A stretch of 64,000 nt of DNA, taken from positions 37,359 to 101,358 of the forward strand of contig NZ_NXGB01000009.1 in the NCBI RefSeq assembly GCF_002850605.1, written 5' to 3'. Positions 8,815-19,061 of the stretch are shown here, in pieces. The notes beneath the pieces were generated by a model. That model was not told the origin of the DNA. It did not search any database and worked only from the letters and a program-made list of their open reading frames with translations. The position numbers were made by a program, and so were the translations under genes. Numbering within the stretch: position 1 is the stretch's first letter; each line of letters begins with the position of its first letter. The DNA is from Pasteurella oralis. GTDB lineage: Bacteria > Pseudomonadota > Gammaproteobacteria > Enterobacterales > Pasteurellaceae.

Positions 8815-11403
8815 ATGAAAAACTGGAAAAACACTTTTTTTACTAAGTCTTACAGTGTACGCTTTCGTTTAATGCTCTTTTTGATCACAGCTATTTTTTT
8901 GATCGTTGTGATCAGTATGACTGCGATCATTGGCTTAAACAGCACCTATAATTCTTTATCTAACTTACGTGATCGTTCACTTACCCAAATGTTTTCCTCT
9001 ATGACATTAGGTGTAAAAACAGCACAAATCTCCACTTATGCCAAGCGCCTTACCCAAACAACACGCGCCTTAGAGTATCAAGAGGAATCCAAAGCGTTGA
9101 CTTTGCATGCACAACAGCTACAAACTCTGCTTGCTCAAGCAAAACAATCAACTTCAGAGCAGGATCAGCGTTTCGCCCACATCGTACATCACATTGATTT
9201 ATTAAGTAAAAGCGTACAAGAATTATTACTGCAAACTCACAAACGTCATGTACTGCATACCAATATCATTAGTGAATTAAATCAAGGTTTACTTTATATC
9301 CAGCATATCAAAAGATTAGAAAAACGGACCGCACTTACCAGTGAGTTATCGCCCAATTTTATGTTACAGCTGGCTCGCGTAGAAAAATTAATCGAAGATG
9401 CCACCAAAAGCAGTTTTTCCACCAGCGTCTTTCTCAGTATTCAATCTAACTTTTTGTTCTTTCCATCAGTCGAAGACTTCACAGATATCCATGTTGAATT
9501 TAACAAGCTCAAACAGCTTTTTCCAACCATGATTCAAAATGCGGAAACATTGGCACAAATTAATCTACGTATTCAATTTTTGACTTTCCAAATTGATGCG
9601 CTAGTACAACAAATTAATCAACAATACACTCAACTTGCTAAAGAAAAAGTAGACAGCGTTAATGTTGATTCTGAACAAATTCAACAACTCTTATCTACCT
9701 TCTCACTATCTATTTTACTGTTTTCTTTATTCACTATTTTACTCATCATTATTCTTGGTCAATACATTTATTCCTTGATTGGTAAACGTCTTTATTCAAT
9801 TACAGACGCGTTAAAACGCTTATCGCAAGGTGATAAAAATGTCACTGTACCACAGCAGCAAACTCAAGATGAAATTGGTGATTTAGCGCGTACTTTTGAT
9901 ATCTTTCATCAAAATGTAATTACGTTGGAACAAACAGATTCTTTGCTCAAAGAAAAAAGCGAATTATTAGAACAAACTTTTTTAGCTATGCGCGATGGTT
10001 TAGCCATTTTTGATAACCAACTTAATTTAGTTTCTTATAATGCCCAATTCAAAAGCCTGCTCCAAGATTGTTTCAATCAACATGAGCAACTGAGTATTCA
10101 CTCACTCGTTGACTACTTCAACGCACAACAAGCGAAGGTGGTTGGTAGCGAGCAAGCTATTAATTTAGCGCTGTTGAAAAAAATTCGCCAAGCGCAAGAT
10201 TTACTGGAAATTGAATACCAACAACAAATTTTGGAATGGCGTGTGAGTCCATTAAAAGATGGTTTAGTCACCTTTCTTATTGACCGTACTCAACGTAAAA
10301 AATTAGAAAATGAAATTGCACATAGCCAAAAAATGCGTGCTATTGGTCACTTAACGGGCGGTATTGCTCATGACTTTAATAACTTTTTAGCAGTCATTAT
10401 TGGCAACCTTGATTTAATCGATCCCGATACTCTAAACGAGCGCCAAGCTAAGCGTCTACAACGCGCCTTGAAAGCTGCCGAAAACAGCGCGACTCTCACG
10501 CAACGTTTATTAGCTTATGCCAGAAAACAACCGCTGCATCCAACTACGTTAGATATCAATCAGCTTGTTCTGGAGTTTAATGATCTAATCAAACACACGA
10601 TTCCACCAACAATTAAAGTGCGGTTAGATTTAGCCGAAAATTTACCACAAGTCTATATTGATAAAAATCAACTTGAAACCGCACTGGTCAATTTAATTGT
10701 CAATGCAAAAGATGCATTAAATAACGAAGGTAACATCATTATTCGTACAACACAACTCAATGTACAACGCACACATCGCCAAGAACATATGGTGCAATTA
10801 TCCATTATTGATGATGGTTGTGGCATGGATGAACAAACACAGAAACATGTCTTTGAACCTTTTTTTACCACTAAACAAAATGGACGTGGCAGTGGTTTGG
10901 GCTTATCTATGGTATATGGCTTTATTCGCCAATCAAAAGGCCGTGTGACGATTGACTCTCGCTTAAATAAAGGCACTACAATTCACTTACAATTGCCAAT
11001 TATGAAACAGACTCAAACACAAACGCGAGTTACACAACAAGACTGTGCAACTTGTGATATCCAATATCAGATTTTAGTGGTAGAAGATAAAGCCAGCTTA
11101 CGCGAAACATTGGCAGAGCAACTGCATACCATGGGCTATCAAGTCATGTTGTGTGAATCTGGTGAACAAGCAATTGAATTACTCAGCCAAGGGCGAACCA
11201 TTGACTATTTACTTTCTGATATTATGTTATCTGGCAAACTCACTGGCACAGATGTAGCAAAATGGGTAGTCGCTCATTTACCGCAGGTCAAAATTCTCTT
11301 AATGACTGGGCATACTGAGCAATTAGAAAAAGCAGAACAATTCCCTGTTTTAGTTAAGCCTTTTAAACAAAGAGAATTACAACAAAAACTGACCGCACTT
11401 TAA
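8815..11403 (+). CDS. Hybrid sensor histidine kinase (TorS-like architecture)
   Basis: An 862-residue membrane kinase. Transmembrane segments lie at about 17-42 and 296-320 and enclose a helical periplasmic domain of some 250 residues. A HAMP domain (about 321-375) and a PAS-like region (about 384-495) follow. The kinase core has the phosphoacceptor His519 in GGIAHDFNN, an N box LVNLIVNAKDAL and G boxes DDGCGMD and GSGLGLSMVYG. A C-terminal receiver has Asp802 in LLSDIML and Lys848 in VLVKPF. No HPt domain is visible, so phosphotransfer to a partner needs a separate protein, or the receiver is autoregulatory. No ribosome site is evident before the ATG. No partner gene adjoins; the OmpR-type regulator at 1828 is a candidate only by proximity. 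Confidence 0.88.
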   Translation: MKNWKNTFFTKSYSVRFRLMLFLITAIFLIVVISMTAIIGLNSTYNSLSNLRDRSLTQMFSSMTLGVKTAQISTYAKRLTQTTRALEYQEESKALTLHAQQLQTLLAQAKQSTSEQDQRFAHIVHHIDLLSKSVQELLLQTHKRHVLHTNIISELNQGLLYIQHIKRLEKRTALTSELSPNFMLQLARVEKLIEDATKSSFSTSVFLSIQSNFLFFPSVEDFTDIHVEFNKLKQLFPTMIQNAETLAQINLRIQFLTFQIDALVQQINQQYTQLAKEKVDSVNVDSEQIQQLLSTFSLSILLFSLFTILLIIILGQYIYSLIGKRLYSITDALKRLSQGDKNVTVPQQQTQDEIGDLARTFDIFHQNVITLEQTDSLLKEKSELLEQTFLAMRDGLAIFDNQLNLVSYNAQFKSLLQDCFNQHEQLSIHSLVDYFNAQQAKVVGSEQAINLALLKKIRQAQDLLEIEYQQQILEWRVSPLKDGLVTFLIDRTQRKKLENEIAHSQKMRAIGHLTGGIAHDFNNFLAVIIGNLDLIDPDTLNERQAKRLQRALKAAENSATLTQRLLAYARKQPLHPTTLDINQLVLEFNDLIKHTIPPTIKVRLDLAENLPQVYIDKNQLETALVNLIVNAKDALNNEGNIIIRTTQLNVQRTHRQEHMVQLSIIDDGCGMDEQTQKHVFEPFFTTKQNGRGSGLGLSMVYGFIRQSKGRVTIDSRLNKGTTIHLQLPIMKQTQTQTRVTQQDCATCDIQYQILVVEDKASLRETLAEQLHTMGYQVMLCESGEQAIELLSQGRTIDYLLSDIMLSGKLTGTDVAKWVVAHLPQVKILLMTGHTEQLEKAEQFPVLVKPFKQRELQQKLTAL
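9328..9336 (-). repeat. DNA uptake signal sequence (within kinase gene)
   Basis: ACCGCACTT inside the part coding for the periplasmic sensor domain, which is tolerant of sequence change. Confidence 0.85.
10616..10624 (+). repeat. DNA uptake signal sequence (within kinase gene)
   Basis: AAGTGCGGT between the phosphoacceptor and ATP-binding regions of the kinase. Confidence 0.85.
11392..11400 (-). repeat. DNA uptake signal sequence (last codons of kinase gene)
   Basis: ACCGCACTT forms the final codons of the kinase gene, ending just before its stop. Confidence 0.85.
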
Positions 11404-11410
11404 CGCCGAT

Positions 11411-11446
11411 AAAAAATCCACCTTAACAAGTGAAGGTGGATTTTTA
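11411..11446. terminator. Bidirectional terminator between kinase and speB
   Basis: Stem AAAAATCCACCTT/AAGGTGGATTTTT with an 8-base loop. A run on one side and T run on the other serve both converging genes. Confidence 0.9.
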
Positions 11447-11462
11447 GCACAGAAAGAATCCC

Positions 11463-12383
11463 TTAACCTTTTTTCCAACCCTGCATATACAACATTTCCA
11501 GTGCAATAGTCGCGCCAGCTAATGCCGTAATATCGGATTGATCATAAGCAGGCGACACTTCCACTAAATCCATTCCTACAATATTGACGTCTTTTAATGC
11601 ACGTAAAATTTTCAATGCGTTATCTGTACTTAACCCACCACATACAGGTGTACCTGTGCCCGGTGCATAAGCAGGATCTAAACAATCAATGTCAAAGGTC
11701 AAATACACGGGCAACTCGCCAACTACTGCTTTAATTTTTGCGACGATTTGCTCAACACTCTCCTCATTAACTTGCGGTGCGGAAAGCACAGTAAATGGCA
11801 AAGTGCGGTCAAATTCTGTACGAATTCCAATTTGTACAGAATGAGCAGGATCAATTAAACCTTCTTTTGGCGCATGGTAGAACATCGTACCATGATCGTA
11901 ATGACTGCCATTCTGGTAAGTATCTGTGTGTGCATCAAAGTGAATCATTGCTAACTGACCAAAATGCTTTGCATGTGCACGTAATAATGGCAAGGTAATA
12001 AAATGATCCCCACCTAAGGTTAAACAACGTTTACCTGCTTTGAGCAATGCAGTTGTATGTGCTTCTAATTCTTCGACAAAATTCTGGTTATCACCAAACG
12101 AATAAACTAAATCACCACAATCCACAATATTTAAGCGTTCACGCACATCAAAATCCCAAGGAAAACGACAATGTTCCCAAGCGAGGTTAACTGAAGCACG
12201 GCGAATAGCTTCTGCACCAAAACGTGTTCCCGCACGACCAGAAACAGAAGCATCAAAAGGAACGCCAGTAATCACCCATTCTGCCTCTGTTTCTGTTGGA
12301 TTAAAATTAACAGGCAAACGTAAAAAACCAAAGTTATTGGAAACTAATGAAATATCTTCTTTATTGTGTAACGTATTGTACAT
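11463..12383 (-). CDS. speB: Agmatinase
   Basis: A 306-residue ureohydrolase that splits agmatine to putrescine and urea. Manganese ligands are present in [17 protein letters not shown] and TFDIDCLDP. It lies 67 bases downstream of speA on the same strand, so the two give the arginine-to-putrescine route in one transcript. The gene ends at a shared terminator. Confidence 0.95.
   Translation of the reverse strand: MYNTLHNKEDISLVSNNFGFLRLPVNFNPTETEAEWVITGVPFDASVSGRAGTRFGAEAIRRASVNLAWEHCRFPWDFDVRERLNIVDCGDLVYSFGDNQNFVEELEAHTTALLKAGKRCLTLGGDHFITLPLLRAHAKHFGQLAMIHFDAHTDTYQNGSHYDHGTMFYHAPKEGLIDPAHSVQIGIRTEFDRTLPFTVLSAPQVNEESVEQIVAKIKAVVGELPVYLTFDIDCLDPAYAPGTGTPVCGGLSTDNALKILRALKDVNIVGMDLVEVSPAYDQSDITALAGATIALEMLYMQGWKKG
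11801..11809 (+). repeat. DNA uptake signal sequence (within speB)
   Basis: AAGTGCGGT inside speB, in the variable region following the DAHTD metal motif. Confidence 0.85.
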
Positions 12384-12431
12384 AGTTGTTCCTATTAACT
12401 GACAAGCGCCATCAAAACTTGTAAAAAAGTG

Positions 12432-12440
12432 ACCGCACTT
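12432..12440 (-). repeat. DNA uptake signal sequence
   Basis: ACCGCACTT in the speA-speB intercistronic gap. Confidence 0.9.
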
Positions 12441-12450
12441 TTGTCACCAA

Positions 12451-14385
12451 TTACTCTTCTTCTAAATAAGTATAACCATTCAAACCTGCCTCAAGTTCTT
12501 TTAAGAACTGAATCGCTTCTGAAGCAGGTAAATTGGAATGTTCAATTTGCTCACGATAACGAGCCAGTAGCTTCTTGGGATCAAGATACACATACTGCAA
12601 CATATCTGCTACCGTATTACCTTCATCATAATCCACAATGTTGACCTGGTTATTTTCTTCAACTAAAACATCAATCGTACTCGTGTCACCAAACAAATTA
12701 TGCATATTACCCAAAATTTCTTGATAAGCACCGACCATGAAGAAGCCAACAAGCGGTGGATTATCTTCCTCATAATGTGGCATTGGCATTGTCGTTGTAA
12801 TACCATCACCATCAATATAATGGTCAATTGAACCATCTGAATCACAAGTAATATCCAGCAATACTGCTCGACGGCTCACAGGCTGATTCAAATTTGAAAT
12901 GGGGCATACGGGAAATAATTGATCAATGCCCCAAGCATCAGGTAATGATTGAAATAAAGAAAAATTGACATACAGTTTATCTGCGAAACGCTCTTGTAAC
13001 TCATCAATAATTGTACGGTGTGAACGATGTTTTTCATTAAATAATTGCCCTACTTCGTGACAAATATTTAAATATAGCTGTTCTGCCCAAGCGCGTTGCG
13101 CTAAATTCAATAAACCCACATTGTACTGATTATGTACATCAGATAAATCAAATTGACTTTCATGAATCCAGCTACGTAATGAACGCTTTTCACGTGATGA
13201 TTGAATATCTACCCAAGTTTCCCACATACTATGCAGTACACTTGGTGCTTCTTTTTCTGGTGCATTTAATGGTTCAGGCTTATAGCGCTCAATCCCAATG
13301 ACATTAGAAACTAATACCGCATGATGTGCTGTCACACCACGACCTGATTCGGTAATAATCGTTGGATGTGGTAAACCATGTTCACGACAAGCCTGACCAA
13401 TTCCCCATACCACCGTATCCGCATATTCATTTAAACCATAATTCACTGAGCAATCCGATTGTGTACGATTACCTTCATAATCCACACCCAAACCACCGCC
13501 GACATCAAAACATTGGATATTCACACCTAATTTATGTAATTCCACATAAAAACGTGCACTTTCACGGACACCTGTCGCTACATCACGAATATTGCCAAGT
13601 TGTGAACCCAAATGAAAATGTAAAAGTTGTAAGCAATCTAAACAAGCATGCGCCTTTAACATTTCCACCAGCGTCAACATTTGTGATGCAGATAAGCCAA
13701 ATTTTGATTTTTCACCGCCTGAAGATTGCCATTTGCCCGATCCTTGCGAAGCTAAACGGGCACGCACGCCTAAACGTGGTTTTACCTTTAACTTTGCAGC
13801 CTCTTCTAGCACTAATTGGATTTCAGATAACTTCTCAATCACTAAATAGACTTTATGACCTAACTTCTCACCCATTAAAGCAAAACGAATATATTCACGG
13901 TCCTTATAACCATTACATACAATCACAGTTTGTGTTATTCCTGCATGCGCTAATACTGCCATCAATTCTGCTTTAGAGCCTGCCTCTAGACCTAATGGCT
14001 GTGCTGAGTTAATTAGTGACTCAACAACACGGCGATGTTGATTTACTTTAATAGGATAAACAAGAAAATAATTACCTTCATAACCAAAATCTTCACGTGC
14101 ACGTTTAAATGCCTGATTAATCGAACGTAAGCGATGTTGGATAATTTGTGGGAAACAAAATAGAGTAGGTAAATGTGCGCCTTGTTCCCGTTGAGCTTTC
14201 TTGGCTAGCGCGGCTAAAGAAATACGATTTTGTGGTTTATCTGGATCTGGGCAAACAAAAATATCACCATTTTCATCCACGTTATAATAACGCATACCCC
14301 AATAATTGATATTACACACTTCACGCACAGTATTTTCAGCGAATGTTAACGAAGTGGTATCAGACTTTAAAATGACTTGTTCCAA
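12451..14385 (-). CDS. speA: Biosynthetic arginine decarboxylase
   Basis: A 644-residue pyridoxal-phosphate enzyme of the alanine-racemase-fold decarboxylases, making agmatine from arginine. The PLP lysine lies in [13 protein letters not shown] (about residue 110). [20 protein letters not shown] and ITESGRG are phosphate and substrate contacts of the barrel, and CDSDGSID near residue 515 belongs to the C-terminal domain. Length fits E. coli SpeA (about 630-660). It is the first gene of the speA-speB pair, with an uptake signal in the leader region. Confidence 0.96.
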   Translation of the reverse strand: MEQVILKSDTTSLTFAENTVREVCNINYWGMRYYNVDENGDIFVCPDPDKPQNRISLAALAKKAQREQGAHLPTLFCFPQIIQHRLRSINQAFKRAREDFGYEGNYFLVYPIKVNQHRRVVESLINSAQPLGLEAGSKAELMAVLAHAGITQTVIVCNGYKDREYIRFALMGEKLGHKVYLVIEKLSEIQLVLEEAAKLKVKPRLGVRARLASQGSGKWQSSGGEKSKFGLSASQMLTLVEMLKAHACLDCLQLLHFHLGSQLGNIRDVATGVRESARFYVELHKLGVNIQCFDVGGGLGVDYEGNRTQSDCSVNYGLNEYADTVVWGIGQACREHGLPHPTIITESGRGVTAHHAVLVSNVIGIERYKPEPLNAPEKEAPSVLHSMWETWVDIQSSREKRSLRSWIHESQFDLSDVHNQYNVGLLNLAQRAWAEQLYLNICHEVGQLFNEKHRSHRTIIDELQERFADKLYVNFSLFQSLPDAWGIDQLFPVCPISNLNQPVSRRAVLLDITCDSDGSIDHYIDGDGITTTMPMPHYEEDNPPLVGFFMVGAYQEILGNMHNLFGDTSTIDVLVEENNQVNIVDYDEGNTVADMLQYVYLDPKKLLARYREQIEHSNLPASEAIQFLKELEAGLNGYTYLEEE

Positions 14386-14434
14386 TGTCTTAGTTTACCT
14401 CTTAATAAGTGTTACAAAATAATTGCAAAATCAG

Positions 14435-14443
14435 ACCGCACTT
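14435..14443 (-). repeat. DNA uptake signal sequence
   Basis: ACCGCACTT about 50 bases upstream of the speA start, within its likely promoter region. Confidence 0.9.
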
Positions 14444-14526
14444 TGCTTGTTGTTATTGTTTATTACCTAAGCAAAAAACAGTGCTAGCATAAAACAAAAC
14501 ACACAAAAGCAATAGCCCTCTGCTAT

Positions 14527-14561
14527 AAAAAATGGCGAATATATTGTTATTCGCCATTTCT
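14527..14561 (-). terminator. Intrinsic terminator of the PuuB-like oxidase gene
   Basis: Thirteen-base stem GAAATGGCGAATA with its partner TATTCGCCATTTT and a 6-base loop, ending in a T tract on the minus strand, 15 bases after the stop. Confidence 0.85.
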
Positions 14562-14575
14562 TCTTATGTATTTCA

Positions 14576-15871
14576 CTAACGATATTTATCGAGAAAACGA
14601 TAGTAATTCGTACCAATAAATAATGCAGCTTGCTTAATGAATTTCCCACCATGTACTGTCGGGACTTTTAATTTCTCAAAAACACGTAAACGTTCATCAT
14701 TACCTAAAATTGCCTCAGCAACAATACGCCCAGCTAACCCCGTTAAAGCAACACCATGCCCTGAATAGCCTTGCGCAAAATAAATATTCGGTGCAATACG
14801 TCCAAAATGAGGGTTGGAATTTAACGTCATATCAATCGGACCGCCCCAACCATAGTCTATTTTGACATCTTCTAATTGGGGAAAAACATGTAACATATTA
14901 CAACGCATGACTGTTGTCATATCTAATCCCGGACTCGAATCACTCCCAAACAACAAACGATTATCTGCACTCAAACGATAATAATCCAAAAAATAGTTAT
15001 TATCACACACAGACATACGATTACGAATCAAACTGTCTGCCATTGCATCAGTTAATGGCTCAGTGGCAATAATGAAACTTTCAACAGGTAAAATTTTACT
15101 AGCAATGCCACGGTGCATTGTTTTAGGTAGCACACTAATATAAGCATTCGTTGCCAACACAACATCTTTTGCAATAACTGAACTTTGATCCGTACTGACT
15201 TTGACTTTAGATTTACCTACCCGTAAATCCATGGCTGGCGAATGCTCATAAATTTCAACCCCTAAATCTAAACAGGCTTGCGCGAGTCCTAAACAATAAT
15301 TCAGTGGATGTAAATGCCCTGAATTTGGATCAAACAATGCCCCTGTATAAATGTCACTGCCTAAATTCTGTGCTAACTTCGCCTTGTCCCATAACGTCAT
15401 TGATTGATAATTAAAATATTCACGACAAGCTTGCTCAATCGCGACCAGATCCTCCATACGGCGCTGATTAAGTGCCAACGTAGCATAACCACGCTGCCAA
15501 TCACATTGAATAGCATACTTAGTGATACGTTCATCAATAATATCTAATGCTTCAAGTGACATTTGCCAGAGTTGATTTGCCGTATCAAAGCCAACTGCAT
15601 CAATATAAGCACTGATATCTTCTTCAAAACCATTAATCGCTTGCCCGCCATTTCGCCCCGAAGCACCAAATCCTACACGCGCACCCTCTAACACAATCAC
15701 TTTTTTGCCCTGTTCTGCTAACTCAAGGGCGGCAGATAAACCAAAAAACCCCGCCCCAATCACACAAACATCTGCTGATTTACGTTGTGTCAATGTAGGT
15801 AAAGTGAAATGAAAATGACGAGTAGCAGCATAATAAGATTGGATATGCTCTTGATGAGAAAATTTCAACAT
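14576..15871 (-). CDS. FAD-dependent amine oxidoreductase, PuuB-like
   Basis: A 431-residue flavoprotein of the DAO/glycine-oxidase family. The dinucleotide site CVIGAGFFGLSAALELAE is at about residues 31-48, the conserved GFGASGRNGGQ loop follows at about 67-77, and YSGHGVALTGLAG lies near the C-terminus. The pattern is that of gamma-glutamylputrescine oxidase (PuuB). No PuuA, PuuC or PuuD partner is in the window, so the substrate may be another amine. Position between speA and a polyamine-binding protein supports a polyamine role. It is divergent from potD and has its own terminator. Confidence 0.75.
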   Translation of the reverse strand: MLKFSHQEHIQSYYAATRHFHFTLPTLTQRKSADVCVIGAGFFGLSAALELAEQGKKVIVLEGARVGFGASGRNGGQAINGFEEDISAYIDAVGFDTANQLWQMSLEALDIIDERITKYAIQCDWQRGYATLALNQRRMEDLVAIEQACREYFNYQSMTLWDKAKLAQNLGSDIYTGALFDPNSGHLHPLNYCLGLAQACLDLGVEIYEHSPAMDLRVGKSKVKVSTDQSSVIAKDVVLATNAYISVLPKTMHRGIASKILPVESFIIATEPLTDAMADSLIRNRMSVCDNNYFLDYYRLSADNRLLFGSDSSPGLDMTTVMRCNMLHVFPQLEDVKIDYGWGGPIDMTLNSNPHFGRIAPNIYFAQGYSGHGVALTGLAGRIVAEAILGNDERLRVFEKLKVPTVHGGKFIKQAALFIGTNYYRFLDKYR

Positions 15872-15933
15872 AAAATGACTTGGTAATGAAAATTGCCGGC
15901 AGTTTACTCTTACTTAACAAGATGTCAATTTAA

Positions 15934-15962
15934 TTCAATCAGGTTATAAAATTTGCTATACT
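15934..15962 (+). promoter_or_regulatory. Candidate promoter of potD
   Basis: -10 TATACT at 15957-15962 with a 17-base spacer to a weak -35 TTCAAT at 15934-15939. It gives a leader of roughly 95 bases. Confidence 0.5.
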
Positions 15963-16025
15963 CGGCGCCAAGTTTTTAAACTTAGTATTCATGCGGATCG
16001 ACATACTAAAATCCGTTCATTTTTA

Positions 16026-16034
16026 ACCGCACTT
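16026..16034 (-). repeat. DNA uptake signal sequence
   Basis: ACCGCACTT in the potD leader. Confidence 0.9.
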
Positions 16035-16064
16035 TATTGTCTTTGGACTTTGAGGGACTAAAAA

Positions 16065-17114
16065 TTGAAAAGACTTTTTACCAATGTGATCAAATCACTT
16101 GCGTTAACCTCTCTCTTATTCTTCACCCATTCTGCTCTTGCTGCCAAAAAACTCTATGTTTACAACTGGACTGACTATATTCCTTCCAGTCTAATTGCAA
16201 GCTTTACTAAAGAAACTGGTATCGAAGTCATTTACTCGACTTTTGAAAGTAATGAAGAAATGTATGCTAAGTTAAAATTGCTGTCTAAAAACAACAGCTA
16301 TGATTTAGTTTTTCCATCAAGTTATTACATTAATAAAATGGTAAAAGATGGCATGCTACAAAAGCTCGAACACACTAAATTAAGCAATTTTCATCACATT
16401 CCATCCCATTTATTAAACAAAGAATTTGATCCAAATAACCAATATTCGCTCCCTTATATTTATGGCCTAACGGGTATTGGCATTAACGCTGAAGAAATCG
16501 ATCCACAAAAAATTACTAGTTGGGCAGATTTATGGAAAGCAGAATATAAAGGAAAAGTGCTGTTAACCGGTGATTCACGTGAAGTCTTTCATATTGCTTT
16601 ATTATTAAATGGTAAATCGCCAAATACGACTAAAGAAAGTGAAATCAAAGCAGCTTATGAACGCTTAGTAAAACTGATGCCAAATGTCCTTGTCTTTAAC
16701 TCTGATTCGCCTGAAGTCCCTTATGTGCAAGGTGAAGTTGCTTTAGGTATGATTTGGAATGGTTCAGCGTATTTAGGCAATAAAGAAAATCCAAATATTC
16801 AATTCATTTATCCCAAAGAGGGCGCAATTTTCTGGATGGATAACTACGCTATTCCTAAAACAGCACAAAATGTCGAGGGTGCCTATCAATTTATTGATTT
16901 CCTCTTACGTCCAGAAAACGCTAAAATCGTAATTGAACGCATGGGTTTTTCAATGCCAAATGAAGGTGTAAAAGCATTACTATCACCTGAAATGGTAAAT
17001 AATCCAGTATTATTCCCACCAGCTGAAGAAGTACAAAAAGGAATTATGCAAGCTGATGTAGGTAAAGCTGTTGATCTCTATGAAAAATATTGGAATAGAC
17101 TAAAAACAAATTAA
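16065..17114 (+). CDS. potD: Spermidine/putrescine-binding periplasmic protein
   Basis: A 349-residue binding protein of the PotD/PotF family. The first 26 residues are a signal peptide ending HSALA. The mature part opens with [11 protein letters not shown], the polyamine-binding signature, and has [11 protein letters not shown] and [11 protein letters not shown] cleft motifs. The start is TTG: it lies seven bases after a TGAGGGA ribosome site, and no in-frame ATG is available before the signal peptide. No permease or ATPase genes are adjacent, so it must dock on a PotABC transporter coded elsewhere. Other Pasteurellaceae carry a second, orphan PotD in this way. Confidence 0.9.
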   Translation: MKRLFTNVIKSLALTSLLFFTHSALAAKKLYVYNWTDYIPSSLIASFTKETGIEVIYSTFESNEEMYAKLKLLSKNNSYDLVFPSSYYINKMVKDGMLQKLEHTKLSNFHHIPSHLLNKEFDPNNQYSLPYIYGLTGIGINAEEIDPQKITSWADLWKAEYKGKVLLTGDSREVFHIALLLNGKSPNTTKESEIKAAYERLVKLMPNVLVFNSDSPEVPYVQGEVALGMIWNGSAYLGNKENPNIQFIYPKEGAIFWMDNYAIPKTAQNVEGAYQFIDFLLRPENAKIVIERMGFSMPNEGVKALLSPEMVNNPVLFPPAEEVQKGIMQADVGKAVDLYEKYWNRLKTN

Positions 17115-17127
17115 TAATGACAAAATT

Positions 17128-17175
17128 AAAGTGCGGTCAATATATTGAATATTTCGACTGCACTTTGATTAAAAA
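17128..17175. terminator. Terminator built around an uptake signal, potD/lysR
   Basis: AAAGTGCGGTC at 17128-17138 pairs, with one mismatch, with GACTGCACTTT at 17157-17167; ATTAAAAAAT follows. It sits between two converging genes. The left arm contains an exact uptake signal (17129-17137); the right arm is a one-base variant. Confidence 0.65.
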
Positions 17176-17184
17176 ATATTTCAA

Positions 17185-18078
17185 TTAACTAAACCCCTTT
17201 AATAAAGAATCAAAAATATAACTTTCCACCCGACTATAATTATTTTTCTTTAATCGGCATAAAGTGACAATCCAAGGAATAGGATCTTTAATTCGACGAC
17301 AGACAAAATCATGAGAAGGATATTGTTCTACAATAGGCAAAGGCAAAATTGTTAATAAATCTTTATTAATTTTTGCTGAATTTAGCAAAAAATCCCAAGA
17401 ACTAGATTCTAATATAATATTGGGATACACATTGTGTAATTCAAATGCCGAAATAAGTTGATGATAAATAAAAAAGGTTTTATCAAATATCGCTAGTTTT
17501 TCATTATGTAAATCTTGCCAAGTTAATATATTTTTCTGAGTAAGATGATGCTCTGGTGATAAGAAAACGGCTAATTCAGAATGAATTAACTCAAAAGAAT
17601 CAATAATATTTTTTGAAATATGCTCTGGGTATAATAATGCAGCCAAATCAATATTACCTAATAACAATTCATTTCTTAATACATAAGCTCCTTGTTCCTT
17701 AATCGTAAAATTAATATCTGGATTATTTAAAATTAATTTAGGCATTATTTTAGAGAAGACAACAGATAGGACTAATGGTGGAATTCCAATGGTAATATTA
17801 CCCGTGATTTGTTTTGCTGTTTTATGAAGATTTCTATTCATTTCATTATATTTATTAATGATCTCCTTTGCATCATTATAATAATTTTCACCAGCATAAG
17901 TTAAACCAACAATTTTTCCTTTAGCACGCTTAAATAATTGCACTGACTCTCTTTGTTCAAATTCATTGATCATCATGCTTAAAGCCGGTTGTGAAATATA
18001 TAAGGTTTGTGAGGTGCGGCTTAAATTAAAATCATTATCTACAATAGAGATAAAGTAACGTAGATGTCTAATATCCAT
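17185..18078 (-). CDS. LysR-family transcriptional regulator, divergent from ato
   Basis: A 297-residue regulator. The N-terminal winged helix-turn-helix spans residues 1-60 ([22 protein letters not shown]), followed by the effector-binding domain with a co-inducer pocket, seen at ITIGIPPLV and LFLL-type strands. The open frame extends to 18135, but AAGGGGAA lies seven bases before the ATG at 18076-18078, giving a protein beginning MDIRHLRYF as in other family members. It is transcribed away from atoD across a 325-base gap, the classic arrangement for a LysR activator of the neighbouring operon; the ligand could be acetoacetate or 3-hydroxybutyrate. Confidence 0.85.
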   Translation of the reverse strand: MDIRHLRYFISIVDNDFNLSRTSQTLYISQPALSMMINEFEQRESVQLFKRAKGKIVGLTYAGENYYNDAKEIINKYNEMNRNLHKTAKQITGNITIGIPPLVLSVVFSKIMPKLILNNPDINFTIKEQGAYVLRNELLLGNIDLAALLYPEHISKNIIDSFELIHSELAVFLSPEHHLTQKNILTWQDLHNEKLAIFDKTFFIYHQLISAFELHNVYPNIILESSSWDFLLNSAKINKDLLTILPLPIVEQYPSHDFVCRRIKDPIPWIVTLCRLKKNNYSRVESYIFDSLLKGFS

Positions 18079-18187
18079 AAACATTCCCCTTCTGATTCCA
18101 TTAGGTGAAATTAAGCTTAAAAGCATCCATCTCAATAGTCAACTAAAACTATAAAATAAATTTATATAAGACTAAAAAAACAATATT

Positions 18188-18199
18188 TTCTACGTAGAA
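18188..18199. promoter_or_regulatory. Palindrome in the lysR-atoD intergenic region (candidate LysR site)
   Basis: TTCTACGTAGAA is a perfect 12-base palindrome in an AT-rich setting, with partly symmetric flanks. It has the T-N10/11-A form of LysR-type sites and lies 110 bases before the regulator start and about 205 before atoD. Apart from this, the 18079-18403 gap shows only AT-rich DNA. Confidence 0.4.
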
Positions 18200-18403
18200 T
18201 ATTTCTTGCTATCTTTTTGAATAAATAAACTACATCAGTTTACATAATTTTAACATTTTCAATAAAACAACCGTAATTAATAAGAGGTTATAAGCTAAAA
18301 CTTTAATATTCACTAAAGTAATTAAACATATTTAGATGCATGTTTAATCAGAGTTTCTTTGTTTGATATAAATTTATTTTATTAAAATATATGGAGAACT
18401 ACT

Positions 18404-19060
18404 ATGTCTAAAGTAATACCTATTACTGATGTACAAAGTCATTTATCTGATGGAATGACGATTTTATTTGGGGGGTTTATGGGAGTCGGTACCCCAACTC
18501 GCTTAGTCCAAGCTATTTTGGACTCTGGGGTAAAAGACTTAACTATTATTGGAAATGATACCGCTTTCGTTGACACTGGCGTAGGTCCATTAATTGCCAA
18601 CAAACGCGTTAAAAAAGTCGTTGCATCTCATATTGGGACTAATACAGAAACGGGGCGACAAATGATTTCTGGAGAGCTTGAAGTTGAACTCGTACCACAA
18701 GGCACTCTGATTGAACGAATTCGAGCAGGAGGCGCAGGTTTAGGCGGTGTATTAACACCAACAGGTGTAGGAACCGTCGTTGAAGAAGGTAAACAAACGA
18801 TTGAATTGGATGGCAAAAAATATCTTCTCGAAAAACCAATCAAAGCGGATATTGCGATTATCGGCGCACATATATCAGATAAAAAAGGCAATTTAACTTA
18901 CCAATTAACCACTCGTAATTTTAATCCTATCATTGCATTCTCAGCAGAAAAAACATTCGTTGAACCAACACAAATTGTCGAAGTAGGTCAAATTCAGCCA
19001 GACCATGTTATCACCCCTGCTGCACTTATTGATTACATTATTCTTCCAGAGGAACACTAA
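18404..19060 (+). CDS. atoD: Acetate/acetoacetate CoA-transferase, alpha subunit
   Basis: A 218-residue subunit of the heteromeric 3-oxoacid/acetate CoA-transferase. [17 protein letters not shown] and GNDTAF at the N-terminus and [11 protein letters not shown] in the middle are family motifs. With AtoA it moves CoA from acetyl-CoA to acetoacetate or short-chain acids. Start ATG follows GGAGAA. It opens the ato row; the next gene starts one base after its stop. Confidence 0.95.
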   Translation: MSKVIPITDVQSHLSDGMTILFGGFMGVGTPTRLVQAILDSGVKDLTIIGNDTAFVDTGVGPLIANKRVKKVVASHIGTNTETGRQMISGELEVELVPQGTLIERIRAGGAGLGGVLTPTGVGTVVEEGKQTIELDGKKYLLEKPIKADIAIIGAHISDKKGNLTYQLTTRNFNPIIAFSAEKTFVEPTQIVEVGQIQPDHVITPAALIDYIILPEEH

Positions 19061-19061
19061 G

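Noticed and set aside
9000..9200. Possible coiled-coil chemoreceptor in place of a kinase
   Set aside because: The helical periplasmic domain looks chemoreceptor-like, but the C-terminal half has a complete kinase core and receiver, and no methyl-accepting signalling tip.
10677..10685. ACCGCACTG in the kinase gene as an uptake signal
   Set aside because: The last core base differs, and it is in the conserved ATP-binding region.
13362..13976. A 204-residue open frame on the plus strand
   Set aside because: It is entirely antisense to speA, its composition (many His, Asn, Pro) is that of a reversed coding strand, and it has no ribosome site or known motif.
18079..18135. N-terminal 19-residue extension of the LysR protein
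   Set aside because: No ribosome site precedes the upstream ATG, while a strong AAGGGGAA precedes 18078, and the shorter start matches the family.
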